NCBI RefSeq assembly: GCF_013141725.1
Contig: NZ_WHNZ01000078.1
Location: 124,001 to 188,000 of the forward strand
Length of the DNA: 64,000 nucleotides
Direction: 5' to 3'
DNA from: Paenibacillus planticolens
GTDB taxonomy: Bacteria > Bacillota > Bacilli > Paenibacillales > NBRC-103111
Shown: positions 56,245-64,000 of the stretch, one piece after another
Layout: each line of letters opens with the position of its first letter
Numbering within the stretch: position 1 is the stretch's first letter
Made by a program: the position numbers and the translations under genes
The notes under the pieces: generated by a model
The model's database searches: none
What the model saw: only the letters and a program-made list of their open reading frames with translations
Told to the model about the DNA's origin: nothing

Positions 56245-56589
56245 TTATTTCGCATCCGTTTTGTGCTGCTGTAAGATATCCTTCAAACGATGCTGGCGAA
56301 GTTTGGTAATCGAAATGAATTTGGAATCTGCGCCTTTGATCTCGAAAAATACTTTGCCCTCTTGAATCTGAACAATTTTTTTCGTGTTCACATAGCAATC
56401 TGTATTCACCTTGAAAAAAGCGCCGCCCGTTGTAATCTCTATAATCTGCTCAGTGGACATCCGTTTTTTAATGTGAAAATTTTTCCCATGAAAAGAGACC
56501 AGCCCATGCTCTCCGACTCGGAAGTACATAATATCACTTTCCAATACGAAATTTTCATAGCTGTTTCTAGTTTCGAGCGCTACGTTCAT
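56245..56589 (-). CDS. Stand-alone LytTR DNA-binding protein without receiver domain
   Basis: A 114-residue protein that is nearly all LytTR domain: strand-rich core (DIMYFRVGEHGLVSFHG, HIKKRMSTEQIIEI), then the conserved FFKVNTDCYVNTKKIVQI segment and a basic end (ISITKLRQHRLKDIL). No receiver domain or phosphorylatable aspartate is present, so it cannot be a normal response regulator. The RBS is GGAGGGGG. A perfect cre site lies just upstream. It follows the sensor kinase gene on the same strand, but a terminator separates the two. Confidence 0.82.
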   Translation of the reverse strand: MNVALETRNSYENFVLESDIMYFRVGEHGLVSFHGKNFHIKKRMSTEQIIEITTGGAFFKVNTDCYVNTKKIVQIQEGKVFFEIKGADSKFISITKLRQHRLKDILQQHKTDAK

Positions 56590-56610
56590 TTTATTATCCC
56601 CCTCCTAAAA

Positions 56611-56624
56611 TGATAACGCTTACA
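56611..56624 (-). promoter_or_regulatory. Perfect cre site upstream of the LytTR gene
   Basis: Minus strand TGTAAGCGTTATCA fits TGWAARCGYTWNCW at every position, 22 bases before the start codon and after a TATTAT-type -10 (56640-56645). CcpA repression is predicted. Confidence 0.7.
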
Positions 56625-56679
56625 ATTGAGAACGTCTTCATAATACCATATTTTGCTGGATAATAAAAGGGTTTTAACG

Positions 56680-56714
56680 TAAAAACGGACCCCCTCGCTA
56701 AGAGGGGAATCCGT
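56680..56714 (-). terminator. Terminator of the sensor kinase gene
   Basis: Minus strand ACGGATTCCCCTC-TTAGC-GAGGGGGTCCGT, then five T. It separates the kinase from the LytTR gene. Confidence 0.85.
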
Positions 56715-56732
56715 GTATTTCCCAGGTAATAG

Positions 56733-58475
56733 TTAGATTGCAATCGAAATTGTGAAGGTTGTTTCGGTTTCTGTGGAGCTGACCTGAACGGTTCCGCCAT
56801 ATTTGCCGACAAGTTGTTTCACGATGCTCAAACCTAATCCCGCGTGAAGGTCATCAGTATTTTTGGTCGAGAAGCCCGGCTCAAATATGCGTTGAAGGAT
56901 ATCGCCTGCAATCGGTTCCCCATTATTAATCACATGAAAAATGAGCGAGCCGCCTTCAACATAGCCAACCAGGCGAACTAGCTTGTCTCCTTCGTTCTTA
57001 GACGTAGAGACGGCATCAAACGCGTTATCAATGAGGTTCGAGATGATACGAACCAAATCGGTTGCCTTTACCGCACCCAGAGGAACTTCTTTCAGATTGG
57101 CAACCTCATGCTGGAACGTAATTTTACGTTCAACGGCCCCAATCACCTTGGACTGAACAATGGCTGATAAGGCCGGTACATTGATTTGAATAATATCATT
57201 CAATGCGGTCGTTTCACCGATGATCTCAGAGGTATAACGACTCAACTCCTCGAACTCTTTGAGATGTACGAGCGATTGAATGGTCGCAACATGGTTGTTG
57301 AAATCGTGCCGTTGCTCCTTCATAGAGCGAAACAGCGATCCGATATGATCGACGTACACTTCTTGAATGCTCTCCGCGGTTGCTTCGCGATTACGATTAA
57401 TGAAGCGTATGCTCACAATAACAAGAATGAATGCAATAATAGCCGTTGTCCCGATAAGAAGCAGGAGATTCATTTGCTGCTGCCCAATGGAATGCTGGAC
57501 TTTCTCGTAATCGGCCGTAAGTCCAATGACGACAGGGATGTCCAATTGGAGCGGGATGAACATTTTGAGATATGTTTTACCATTGATGTTGGTCAGCAAC
57601 TGTTGGGTTTGATTAGATTGTAAGACCGACTGCACCATGTTCTGATCCCGTGTATCCTTCATCGTATAGGTGCCAAATAAGACTTCCCGGTCGGTGAACC
57701 AGGTGTAGCCTTCTTTCTTGAACTGTTCCTGCTTTCCAAGGAAGATCGGAGTGTTAAAGACGGCAATTTCTTGGACGCCGTGGTCTGTGTAGCCATGAAT
57801 CATTTCATTGATGACGGCATCGACGCCGGTTTCCCGCCGATAATCCCGGAAAAACGTATCGTGGACATAAGGATCAAGAATGTAATTCGTACGTCCATCA
57901 TAGTAATAACCCCATTTATCCACATATTGCGGATCTGACATAGAGGTGTTCATCGGCCCTGACCAATAAAACGGCAGCGCTTGGCCGCTTTTGACATTCG
58001 TTTCCTTCGTATCGAGCAGTTGGTTAAAAGCTTTGAACCAGTCTCGACTCCAGTTTTTGGTGCTCATATTGATTTCCTTGGGTTCCGAGGATTTGTAGCC
58101 AATGATGTCATCGCCGTTACGTTTCATGAGCGTAATATGGTCCACCATCAACTCTTTGCTGAGAACGACAAGTTCCTCATTGGTTACTTTTTCAATATCA
58201 GGGTCGAGCCGGTACTGAGCTGCAAGAGAAGCTGTCCGTAAATTTTGCCCGATTAGATTTTCAACATATTTCTCTCCCGATTTGGAATGCTTGATGGAGA
58301 TGGCGACGTTATCGGCAATCAGCTCCAGCTTGGTTTTAAGCTCCGATGTCAACATTCTCTTCGTGTACGTGTAGAATACGCTGTCGGTTAGTAGTACAAT
58401 GATTAACGAAATCATGAGGATAAAGAGCGAGGAACGCAGTTGGATTTTTGGCTTAGGTTTGTGTTGTGTATTCAT
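56733..58475 (-). CDS. Spo0B/CitA-type sensor histidine kinase with large extracellular domain
   Basis: A 580-residue kinase. Membrane helix at about residues 14-35, extracellular sensor domain of about 300 residues, second helix at about 335-357, then a Spo0B-type H-box (KEQRHDFNNHVATIQSL, His390), N-box (IISNLIDNAFDAV) and G-boxes (ENGEPI, AGLGLSIVKQL) of a GHKL ATPase. This layout is close to DctS/CitA- and AgrC-like kinases. No response regulator with a receiver lies near; the only regulator is the small LytTR protein downstream. RBS GGAGGACA precedes the ATG. Confidence 0.88.
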   Translation of the reverse strand: MNTQHKPKPKIQLRSSLFILMISLIIVLLTDSVFYTYTKRMLTSELKTKLELIADNVAISIKHSKSGEKYVENLIGQNLRTASLAAQYRLDPDIEKVTNEELVVLSKELMVDHITLMKRNGDDIIGYKSSEPKEINMSTKNWSRDWFKAFNQLLDTKETNVKSGQALPFYWSGPMNTSMSDPQYVDKWGYYYDGRTNYILDPYVHDTFFRDYRRETGVDAVINEMIHGYTDHGVQEIAVFNTPIFLGKQEQFKKEGYTWFTDREVLFGTYTMKDTRDQNMVQSVLQSNQTQQLLTNINGKTYLKMFIPLQLDIPVVIGLTADYEKVQHSIGQQQMNLLLLIGTTAIIAFILVIVSIRFINRNREATAESIQEVYVDHIGSLFRSMKEQRHDFNNHVATIQSLVHLKEFEELSRYTSEIIGETTALNDIIQINVPALSAIVQSKVIGAVERKITFQHEVANLKEVPLGAVKATDLVRIISNLIDNAFDAVSTSKNEGDKLVRLVGYVEGGSLIFHVINNGEPIAGDILQRIFEPGFSTKNTDDLHAGLGLSIVKQLVGKYGGTVQVSSTETETTFTISIAI

Positions 58476-58571
58476 GTTGTCCTCCTAAAATGTCAACTTT
58501 CTACAGCTATCATATTACAAATTCGCTAGGAATGGCGTGATTATTTGGAGATAAACAAGGAGGCGGTTTTT

Positions 58572-59333
58572 ATGAAATTAACATTCTTGGGGTGCGGCGA
58601 CGGCTTCAGCGTTGAGCAGGGCCATAACAGCGCAATCGTAACGTTTGCCGATACGAATCTGTGCATCGACTTTCCGGAATCAAACCATGTTAGCTTGCAT
58701 CAGATGGGGATGAAGCTCAACGAGGTGGAGCATATTTTCGTGACACATTTGCACGAGGATCATGTTAACGGCTTGCAAAAGCTGGCCTTGTTTCACCGGG
58801 TATATCCCGGCAAAGCGAAGCCGAAGCTGTATGTGCCTGCAGGGCTGCGGGACGATTTGTGGCAAATTTTACGCCATGGGTTGGAGCTGACCACAAGAGG
58901 AAAGCGAGTTTTTGAGGACTATTTCGACGTGGAATGCGTGGAGGATGCGTTTGAAATCGCGGGTGTGCGCTTCGAGCTGATTCGGACGCAGCATGTGCCG
59001 GAAATGCTTAGTTATGGCCTATTGTGCAAGCCATATTTCTATTTTAGCGGGGATACGCGGTTAGATGAAACCTACATAAACAAGGTTGCCGGAGAAGTCG
59101 AGACGATCTTCCATGAATGCCATATGCAGGATGATCAGCTGCCGTCGCATACGTCACTGGAGGAACTGCTCCCGCTGCCGGAGGCGATTCAAGAGAAGAT
59201 GCTGCTGATGCATTATGTGGACGATTATGTACGGGCTGAAGCGCGTGACCCGTTTCATGGCCGGCATAAGCTTCGTTTAGCTGAGCCGTTGCGGGGGTAT
59301 GATTGGCAGAACGGCGGGGACGAATCCCGTTGA
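58572..59333 (+). CDS. MBL-fold metallo-hydrolase
   Basis: A 253-residue metallo-beta-lactamase fold protein with the zinc motif THLHEDHVNGL (HxHxDH) near residue 61 and later ligands in RTQHVPEM (about 143), SGDTRLDE (about 160) and LLMHYVDDY. The layout is that of RNase Z-like/PhnP-like cytoplasmic hydrolases, without a signal peptide. The substrate is unknown. ATG 58572 has AAGGAGG about nine bases before it. It is divergent from the sensor kinase gene and convergent with the ROK gene. Confidence 0.85.
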   Translation: MKLTFLGCGDGFSVEQGHNSAIVTFADTNLCIDFPESNHVSLHQMGMKLNEVEHIFVTHLHEDHVNGLQKLALFHRVYPGKAKPKLYVPAGLRDDLWQILRHGLELTTRGKRVFEDYFDVECVEDAFEIAGVRFELIRTQHVPEMLSYGLLCKPYFYFSGDTRLDETYINKVAGEVETIFHECHMQDDQLPSHTSLEELLPLPEAIQEKMLLMHYVDDYVRAEARDPFHGRHKLRLAEPLRGYDWQNGGDESR

Positions 59334-59337
59334 TTAA

Positions 59338-59520
59338 AAGGGAACTACAATCCGCTATTTGATTGAAACCAGCTGAAAACCGGGTGTGAGCGGAACTACA
59401 GGGTCTTATCTGACCCCAGAAGCCTGCATCTGCCCTCGAATCGGCAAAATAGCGGATCGTAGACGCCTTGAAGCTGGCGAATGATTGCTTTTTGTGGGAA
59501 TAGCGGACCGTAGTTCCTGT
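59338..59520. repeat. Intergenic motif cluster A, copy 2
   Basis: Forward copies at 59340-59360 (GGGAACTACAATCCGCTATT form) and 59391-59410; reverse copies at 59447-59468 (AATAGCGGATCGTAGACGCC) and 59498-59518 (GGAATAGCGGACCGTAGTTCC). The same family is at 19.17-19.30 kb. No ORF. Confidence 0.75.
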
Positions 59521-59539
59521 TCGTTCCCTTCGAATCTTT

Positions 59540-60730
59540 TTACTCCAACAACGATTTCTCGATAATTGTCGTAGAAAGCTGCCTCAGCACCATCGAAACG
59601 CCTCCGTGGGCAACGCCTAGCTCCCCTAAATCGGAGCAGTAGATCTCCAAATTCTGAAGAAAGCGCTCGGGAATCATTTCGCGCAGCGTATTCCAGATGG
59701 AGTTAATAAGCGCAGGGCCGAGCAGCGCAAGAAGCCCACCAATGCAGATGACCCTTGGGTTGTAGGCATTGATAACGTTCGCTAGGCCGATGCCTTGATA
59801 ATGGCCAAGCTCGTGCACGGCACTTGTAAATTTGCAATCACCGCGCTCAATGCCTTCCACAATGTCTGCGAACGACAGCTCTTGAGGGGTTGTTTCCAAA
59901 AGTTCGTACAGCGCCTTGATAGAAGCGTACATCTCCCAACAGCCTCTGCTGCCGCAGGTGCATTTCTTGCCATTCATATGGATGGTGGAATGCCCGAGTC
60001 TCCCCGCCGTTCCCGTCGTACCGGTGAACATTTCTCCTTTGCTGTAAACGCCGACGGATAGTCCCCAAGAACTGGTGACATACACGAGATGATCCGCCGA
60101 TTTGGCCCCTCCAAAATGGACTTCACCCATCGCACCCGCATAAGGCGCAGGATTCACATGAATGGTAAGCCCGGGAACTCGTTTGGCGATTTCGTTCCGC
60201 AAGGGGAAATCGTTCCACTCCTGCAGGTTCGCGCTGAAATCTACCACATCCGTCCGTATATTGTAGTAGCCGGGAATAACAATACCGACCCCAACAATGC
60301 CTAGCTGGCGATGCACGTGGTTGTTCTCTAAATCTTTCAAAATCGTCGATATCGCTTCCACGAAAAAGAAGGGATCTTTGCTTTGAAGCGGAACAATCAT
60401 GCTGTCCAGCTTTTTGCCGAGCAGATCCGTGACGAGCACGGTGAATTGGTTGATTTCAACATCAACCCCCACGCAGATGCCCGCTTTCTCATTCAAGTCG
60501 ACCAGAGTAGGGGGGCGCCCTCTCGAAGTTCCCGTCGTGCCGAGTTCAACGACAAAGCCTTTCTGCACGAATAGATCTACGCAACTGGAGACGGTCATCT
60601 TATTGAGTCCTGTCAGAGAGGCGATTTTCGCTCGAGATAGTGGACGGTATTTCAGAATCGTAGAGATGGCATGTTCCATATTTATTTTTTTAACAAGATC
60701 ATAATTTCCGATCGGTCCGTTAGAACGCAT
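59540..60730 (-). CDS. ROK family transcriptional regulator
   Basis: A 396-residue XylR/NagC-type regulator. Residues 22-65 form a winged helix-turn-helix (SRAKIASLTGLNKMTVSSCV), followed by the ROK sugar-binding/kinase fold with GVDVEINQF, the zinc motif KKCTCGSRGCWE and GHYQGIGLANVINAYNP. ROK repressors release DNA when a sugar binds. ATG 60730 has AAGG eleven bases upstream; a GTG at 60739 is in frame but too close to it. It is divergent from the binding-protein and GH29 genes, with three operator copies between. Confidence 0.9.
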   Translation of the reverse strand: MRSNGPIGNYDLVKKINMEHAISTILKYRPLSRAKIASLTGLNKMTVSSCVDLFVQKGFVVELGTTGTSRGRPPTLVDLNEKAGICVGVDVEINQFTVLVTDLLGKKLDSMIVPLQSKDPFFFVEAISTILKDLENNHVHRQLGIVGVGIVIPGYYNIRTDVVDFSANLQEWNDFPLRNEIAKRVPGLTIHVNPAPYAGAMGEVHFGGAKSADHLVYVTSSWGLSVGVYSKGEMFTGTTGTAGRLGHSTIHMNGKKCTCGSRGCWEMYASIKALYELLETTPQELSFADIVEGIERGDCKFTSAVHELGHYQGIGLANVINAYNPRVICIGGLLALLGPALINSIWNTLREMIPERFLQNLEIYCSDLGELGVAHGGVSMVLRQLSTTIIEKSLLE

Positions 60731-60764
60731 GTTGATCACAACCTTACTTCAGTACATGATACTC

Positions 60765-60789
60765 ATTTAGTATGAATGATATACAAAAT
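60765..60789. promoter_or_regulatory. ROK operator copy 1, over the ROK gene's own promoter
   Basis: ATTTAGTATG-N5-TATACAAAAT, eight of ten arm pairs match the best copy. It covers the -10 (minus strand TATCAT, 60776-60781) and part of the spacer of a TTGACA-17-TATCAT promoter (-35 at 60799-60804) that would drive the ROK gene. Autorepression is likely. Confidence 0.65.
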
Positions 60790-60841
60790 ATCTCTCCATG
60801 TCAAAAAAATATTGGCGGAACCCCTAAATTACCGTGCTTTT

Positions 60842-60866
60842 ATTTAGTATAAGATATATACTAAAT
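60842..60866. promoter_or_regulatory. ROK operator copy 2, perfect inverted repeat
   Basis: ATTTAGTATA-N5-TATACTAAAT, ten-base perfect arms with a five-base spacer. Confidence 0.78.
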
Positions 60867-60874
60867 ACATAGAG

Positions 60875-60890
60875 TTTGAAAGCGTTTCAT
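60875..60890. promoter_or_regulatory. cre-like site
   Basis: TTTGAAAGCGTTTCAT matches the CcpA cre consensus with one mismatch. It is upstream of the binding-protein promoter. Confidence 0.45.
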
Positions 60891-60961
60891 AATCTAAAAT
60901 GCAGAGGTTCAGCTGAAATATGGGATGAAATGGACTTTTCATAAGGATAAAAAACTCATTG

Positions 60962-60990
60962 TTGACAGATTCCCAAATAGACATTAAATT
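60962..60990 (+). promoter_or_regulatory. Sigma-A promoter of the binding-protein/GH29 operon
   Basis: Perfect TTGACA, 17 bases, TAAATT. The transcript would begin near 60997, with operator copy 3 just downstream. Confidence 0.65.
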
Positions 60991-61014
60991 AATATCAACT
61001 AAGCCGAGTTATTT

Positions 61015-61039
61015 ACTTGGTATTACGTTTATACTAAAT
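61015..61039. promoter_or_regulatory. ROK operator copy 3, in the leader of the binding-protein gene
   Basis: ACTTGGTATT-N5-TATACTAAAT: right arm perfect, left arm seven of ten. Same 25-base layout as the other two copies; position downstream of the promoter fits a roadblock repressor. Confidence 0.6.
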
Positions 61040-61063
61040 AAGTTCAAAGGGAGTGTTCTGTTT

Positions 61064-62410
61064 ATGAAAAGAATGAGACTCATGAGTTATTTGCTGATAG
61101 GCCTGCTTCTCTTGTCCGCATGCTCCTCTCAGACAAAAAGCACCACAGCAACCCCAGCCAGCGATACCAAAGCTGCCCTTGCTACACAAAAGCCGGAAGA
61201 GATCGCAGGTGAAATCTCGTTCTGGTCCTGGTCCCCGGAAGATAACGTCTGGCAAACCTTAATCAAAGCTTTTAATGAGAAATACCCTAAAATCAAAGTG
61301 AACTATGTTCGTACGCCATCGGCTGACTACGACAAGAAGATTCAAGTTGCCATTCAAGGCGGCGAGGTTCCGGATGTTATGGCGTTTTCCAACGGACCGA
61401 TGATCAAGAACTATTCGCCTGTACTTGAACCGTTAGCGCCTTTGGCGGAGAAATCGTTAGGGAAAGATTGGCAGAAGCTGTTCAAATCTACACCGTTGGA
61501 ATCGTCCAAGAAAAATGATTATAAGACGATACCGACAGGGGTCGCGGTTACGCCGTTCCTTTCTTATGATGTAGATCTGTTCAAGAAAGTAGGCGCAGAG
61601 CCGCCTAAAACGTATGACGAACTGAAACAAGTCGTGAAAAAATTTGAGGATGCCAAATTGCCGGGCATTGTGCCGCGTTTAGGGTTTGCCGGTGGCAAAA
61701 GCGCAACTGTAACGGATGTTTTCTATACCCTCGTCAATCAAATTGCGCCGGGTAAAATATATGAAGCGGATGCGGGGAAAGCGAAGTTTACCGATCCGGC
61801 GTTCATTCAGGCGACGAATGCTTTCAAGCAATTTTACACGGATCATCTCTTCCAAGACGGCAACCTGACGACCAAATTCGATCCGGATCTTCGCGATATG
61901 TATGAGCAGAAGAGACAGCTTCCAATGATTCTCGTCGGTGCATGGATCATGACAGACGTAGCGAACAAGGATGGCTTGAAAATTGGCGACCGCACCTTCG
62001 GACTCGTGCCTATGCCGACGATTGCCGGCGGTCAAACAAGTGTCCTCATTAACGGCGATGTACCCCTTGGAATTAGTAAAGATTCGAAGCATAAAGAGGC
62101 TGCCTGGAGATTCGTGGAATTCATGGCTACGGGCGAGTATCAGACGATTCTGAGCAAAGCGCTGCAGTTCCTTCCCGTGAAAGAAGGGCTGTCCATGGAT
62201 AAATCCAATCTTAAAACGGACATTGAGAAGCAATCGGTTGATGTGGTTCTGAACGCACTTACGAATCAAGTAGGCGGTATCCGCTTCTTGGACAATGCCT
62301 CCATCGAACAAGCGATTTTTGCTAATTTACAAAAAGTGGCGACCGGAGCGGCTACACCGGAGCAAGCGATGGCCGAGGTGCAAAAAGCCTCAGATGCCGT
62401 GAAACGCTAA
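61064..62410 (+). CDS. Sugar-binding lipoprotein of an ABC importer
   Basis: A 448-residue family 1 solute-binding protein with lipobox LSAC (Cys20) and a Ser/Thr linker. Domain motifs include GEISFWSWSPEDNVWQTLI and GVAVTPFLSYDVDLFKKVG. The open frame extends upstream to 60959, but ATG 61064 has AAGGGAG and begins the lipoprotein signal. It is the first gene after the ROK operator region and is followed 21 bases later by the GH29-like enzyme. No permease is seen in the window; it may lie beyond the end. Confidence 0.9.
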   Translation: MKRMRLMSYLLIGLLLLSACSSQTKSTTATPASDTKAALATQKPEEIAGEISFWSWSPEDNVWQTLIKAFNEKYPKIKVNYVRTPSADYDKKIQVAIQGGEVPDVMAFSNGPMIKNYSPVLEPLAPLAEKSLGKDWQKLFKSTPLESSKKNDYKTIPTGVAVTPFLSYDVDLFKKVGAEPPKTYDELKQVVKKFEDAKLPGIVPRLGFAGGKSATVTDVFYTLVNQIAPGKIYEADAGKAKFTDPAFIQATNAFKQFYTDHLFQDGNLTTKFDPDLRDMYEQKRQLPMILVGAWIMTDVANKDGLKIGDRTFGLVPMPTIAGGQTSVLINGDVPLGISKDSKHKEAAWRFVEFMATGEYQTILSKALQFLPVKEGLSMDKSNLKTDIEKQSVDVVLNALTNQVGGIRFLDNASIEQAIFANLQKVATGAATPEQAMAEVQKASDAVKR

Positions 62411-62431
62411 TAGAGACAGGAGGAGATAACT

Positions 62432-64000
62432 GTGAAAAAGAAAGCGATGTTAGCCATGGGCAGCTTGCTCGTTGCGTCGGTGCTGTCCGTTTCTGCCTTT
62501 CCCGCCAGCGCTGGGGCGATAACGCCGGATGAATATGTACAATTAGGTTTTGGCTTTTTCCCTCACTATGGACTAAACACATACACCGGTACAGCCGGCG
62601 GCGAAGGGAACCCGCAAAACTTCCCTTCTACGCTTTTTGCGCCGACGGATTTTGATGCGAATCAATGGGTAGCCGCTGCGAAAGACGCCGGTATGGACTA
62701 CGTGATTGCGGTAGCCAAACACCGGTATGGCTGGGCGGCTTGGGATAGCGCGTATACAACCTACGATACAGCGACCAGCTCTGCGCCAAACCTTGATATC
62801 GTCAAAGCGATATCCGATGCATGCGCGACGTACGGTTTGAAGTTCGCCATCTATTTTAATGCGGATGACAGGTACCATTTTCCGGGTGGCGTCATGGGGA
62901 ACAGCGCGTACATCGATTTTGCAAAAAATGAACTGACCGAACTGCTGACGAATTATGGGGACGTAATTGCGGTTTGGTTTGATCATGCCAAAGCCATCAA
63001 TAATAGCCAAGCAGCGCAGTTGGAAGCCCATGTGAAATCGATACAGCCGGATACGCTCGTCTTTTTCCATGATGATAATAAAGCGGCCGATTCCGATGTG
63101 CATGTGACCGAATTAGTGAACGGGGACCCGCCGGTTGGCAATAGCACGCCTTGGGAGGAAGCTTGGAGCCTGTATACGGATTACTGGTCCTATAAAAATA
63201 ATGAATCGCCGGCGGCACCGTGGAGCAGCGCAGCGTATACAGCGAATAAGGTGCACTATTACAACAAGCGGTATGCTTCATTTGCAGTAAGCGTTCCTCC
63301 AGGTCCTAATGGGAAAATATCTCAGGCAGGGCTCGACTTGATGCATAGTATCGGGCAGATTCCGCGCTGGAGGCAAACCGATGACAGAAGCCCGCTCATT
63401 ACATACACCGGCACCTGGGCCGATCAAAGCAATTCCAGTTATTTCAAAAGTACGGATAGGAACACCGCTCAAGCCGGTGCTTCTGCTGAATACACATTTA
63501 CAGGCACGGGCATCAGGCTCATTACGAAAAAAAATTCATCGACAGGCATCTTTGATGTTTACATCGATGGCAATAAAGTAGCGACATATGATTCCTATGC
63601 GTCGTCGCCGGTCTTTGATGTAACGGCTTACGAAACAACGTCGCTCAGGAACGCCACGCACACAATCAAAATGGTCGCCACCGGCACAAAGAACCCCAAT
63701 TCGAGCGGGACCAACGTCAATCTGGATTTGTTCGAGTACTTGGGAACTCCGGTGCAAACCCAAACGGACACGATTGTCGATGATACGAATGCAGCCATCA
63801 CCTATAGCGGCGCTTGGAATCATATTTCCCGGGCTACCAGTTATGACGGCACGATTTCTTACAGCTCCACGCAGGATGCCTATGCCGAGTACGCTTTTAA
63901 CGGAACGGGCGTTAAGTTGTATACCCAAAAAGGAGCAGGCGGGGGCAAATTCGATATTTACGTAGACGGCGTGCTGCAAACGACATTCGACTCCTATGCG
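62432..64000 (+). CDS. Secreted GH29 (alpha-L-fucosidase)-like glycosidase, 3'-truncated by window edge
   Basis: Open to the last base; 523 codons visible. A signal peptide covers about residues 1-29 (hydrophobic core LLVASVLSVSAFPASA). Residues 35-310 resemble the GH29 barrel: GFGFFPHYGL, FDANQWVAAAKDAGMDYVI, the AKHRYGWAAWDS strand and VIAVWFDHAKA, where Asp184 sits at the nucleophile position. The usual AKHHDGF motif is altered to AKHRYGW, so activity may differ. From about residue 320 on, at least two copies of a beta-sandwich module follow. Start GTG has AGGAGGAGA upstream. It is secreted and sits behind the sugar-binding lipoprotein, suggesting glycan breakdown and uptake under ROK control. 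Confidence 0.78.
   Translation, partial: MKKKAMLAMGSLLVASVLSVSAFPASAGAITPDEYVQLGFGFFPHYGLNTYTGTAGGEGNPQNFPSTLFAPTDFDANQWVAAAKDAGMDYVIAVAKHRYGWAAWDSAYTTYDTATSSAPNLDIVKAISDACATYGLKFAIYFNADDRYHFPGGVMGNSAYIDFAKNELTELLTNYGDVIAVWFDHAKAINNSQAAQLEAHVKSIQPDTLVFFHDDNKAADSDVHVTELVNGDPPVGNSTPWEEAWSLYTDYWSYKNNESPAAPWSSAAYTANKVHYYNKRYASFAVSVPPGPNGKISQAGLDLMHSIGQIPRWRQTDDRSPLITYTGTWADQSNSSYFKSTDRNTAQAGASAEYTFTGTGIRLITKKNSSTGIFDVYIDGNKVATYDSYASSPVFDVTAYETTSLRNATHTIKMVATGTKNPNSSGTNVNLDLFEYLGTPVQTQTDTIVDDTNAAITYSGAWNHISRATSYDGTISYSSTQDAYAEYAFNGTGVKLYTQKGAGGGKFDIYVDGVLQTTFDSYA
63391..64000 (+). repeat. Tandem beta-sandwich modules in the GH29-like gene
   Basis: The first module (about 63391-63755) and the start of the second (about 63772-64000) share the pattern ITY(T/S)G(T/A)W, A-EY-F-GTG-(I/V)-L, and FD(V/I)Y(V/I)DG followed by DSYA. 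Such modules are typical of appended carbohydrate-binding or surface-adhesion domains. More copies may lie beyond the window. Confidence 0.7.

Noticed and set aside
62573-63103. Long minus-strand frames opposite the end of the window (also 61679-62311 and 63536-63979)
   Set aside because: They lie antisense to the binding-protein and GH29-like genes, which have signal peptides, ribosome sites and recognisable domains. The antisense frames have neither.

Overview
The window looks like chromosome of a low-to-mid GC, spore-forming Firmicute of the Paenibacillaceae, most likely Paenibacillus or a close relative. This is an inference from gene content: YesM/YesN and LytS/LytR type two-component systems, lipoprotein sugar-binding proteins, a KinB-like kinase, a T-box leader, CcpA (cre) sites, Pho boxes and frequent GTG/TTG starts behind strong GGAGG ribosome sites. 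I see no rRNA, tRNA, CRISPR array, transposase or prophage.

Layout. 1-5.9 kb: end of a chemoreceptor, a class B penicillin-binding protein, a KinB-like kinase and a LipL-type octanoyl transferase. 6.4-12.3 kb: a Fes-type esterase and the complete pyruvate dehydrogenase operon pdhABCD. 12.4-19.1 kb: serC under a T-box with a YdeI-type partner, a Ugp-like ABC importer (two permeases and binding protein, no ATPase), a divergent glycerophosphodiesterase and a VOC protein. The importer and the phosphodiesterase share an intergenic region with two oppositely oriented sets of 11-bp-phased Pho-box-like repeats. 19.8-24.1 kb: a fused acyltransferase/acyl-ACP synthetase (Aas-like) with an LplT-like flippase, facing a diacylglycerol kinase-like gene. 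Together with the glycerophosphodiester genes this is a phospholipid salvage neighbourhood.

24.3-36.6 kb: a second chemoreceptor, an orphan transcription unit at 26.14-26.56 kb with a near-perfect promoter and strong terminator but no convincing ORF, a TIM-barrel isomerase, an SMR transporter with an OsmC protein, a YesMN/binding protein/NagZ group without permeases, and an MFS exporter preceded by a tiny overlapping leader ORF. 36.8-41.6 kb: LytS-LytR-CstA-YbdD, with a perfect cre site before cstA. 41.6-46.4 kb: DeoR, SDR, aldo/keto reductase and Gfo/Idh genes and a divergent AraC regulator. 46.4-50.7 kb: a GT2 glycosyltransferase, a large HAD-type protein and a VanW protein. 50.7-55.9 kb: a lactonase, a MATE transporter, a MarR/MFS operon with a visible operator, and one unknown protein.

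56.2-64 kb: a receiver-less LytTR protein beside a sensor kinase, an MBL-fold hydrolase, and a ROK regulator divergent from a sugar-binding lipoprotein and a GH29-like glycosidase that runs off the end. Three copies of one 25-bp operator lie between the ROK and binding-protein genes. Several long intergenic gaps hold clusters of short degenerate motifs in both orientations; at least two motif families recur in gaps tens of kilobases apart. These clusters, the orphan transcription unit and the receiver-less LytTR/kinase pair are the best leads for something undescribed.
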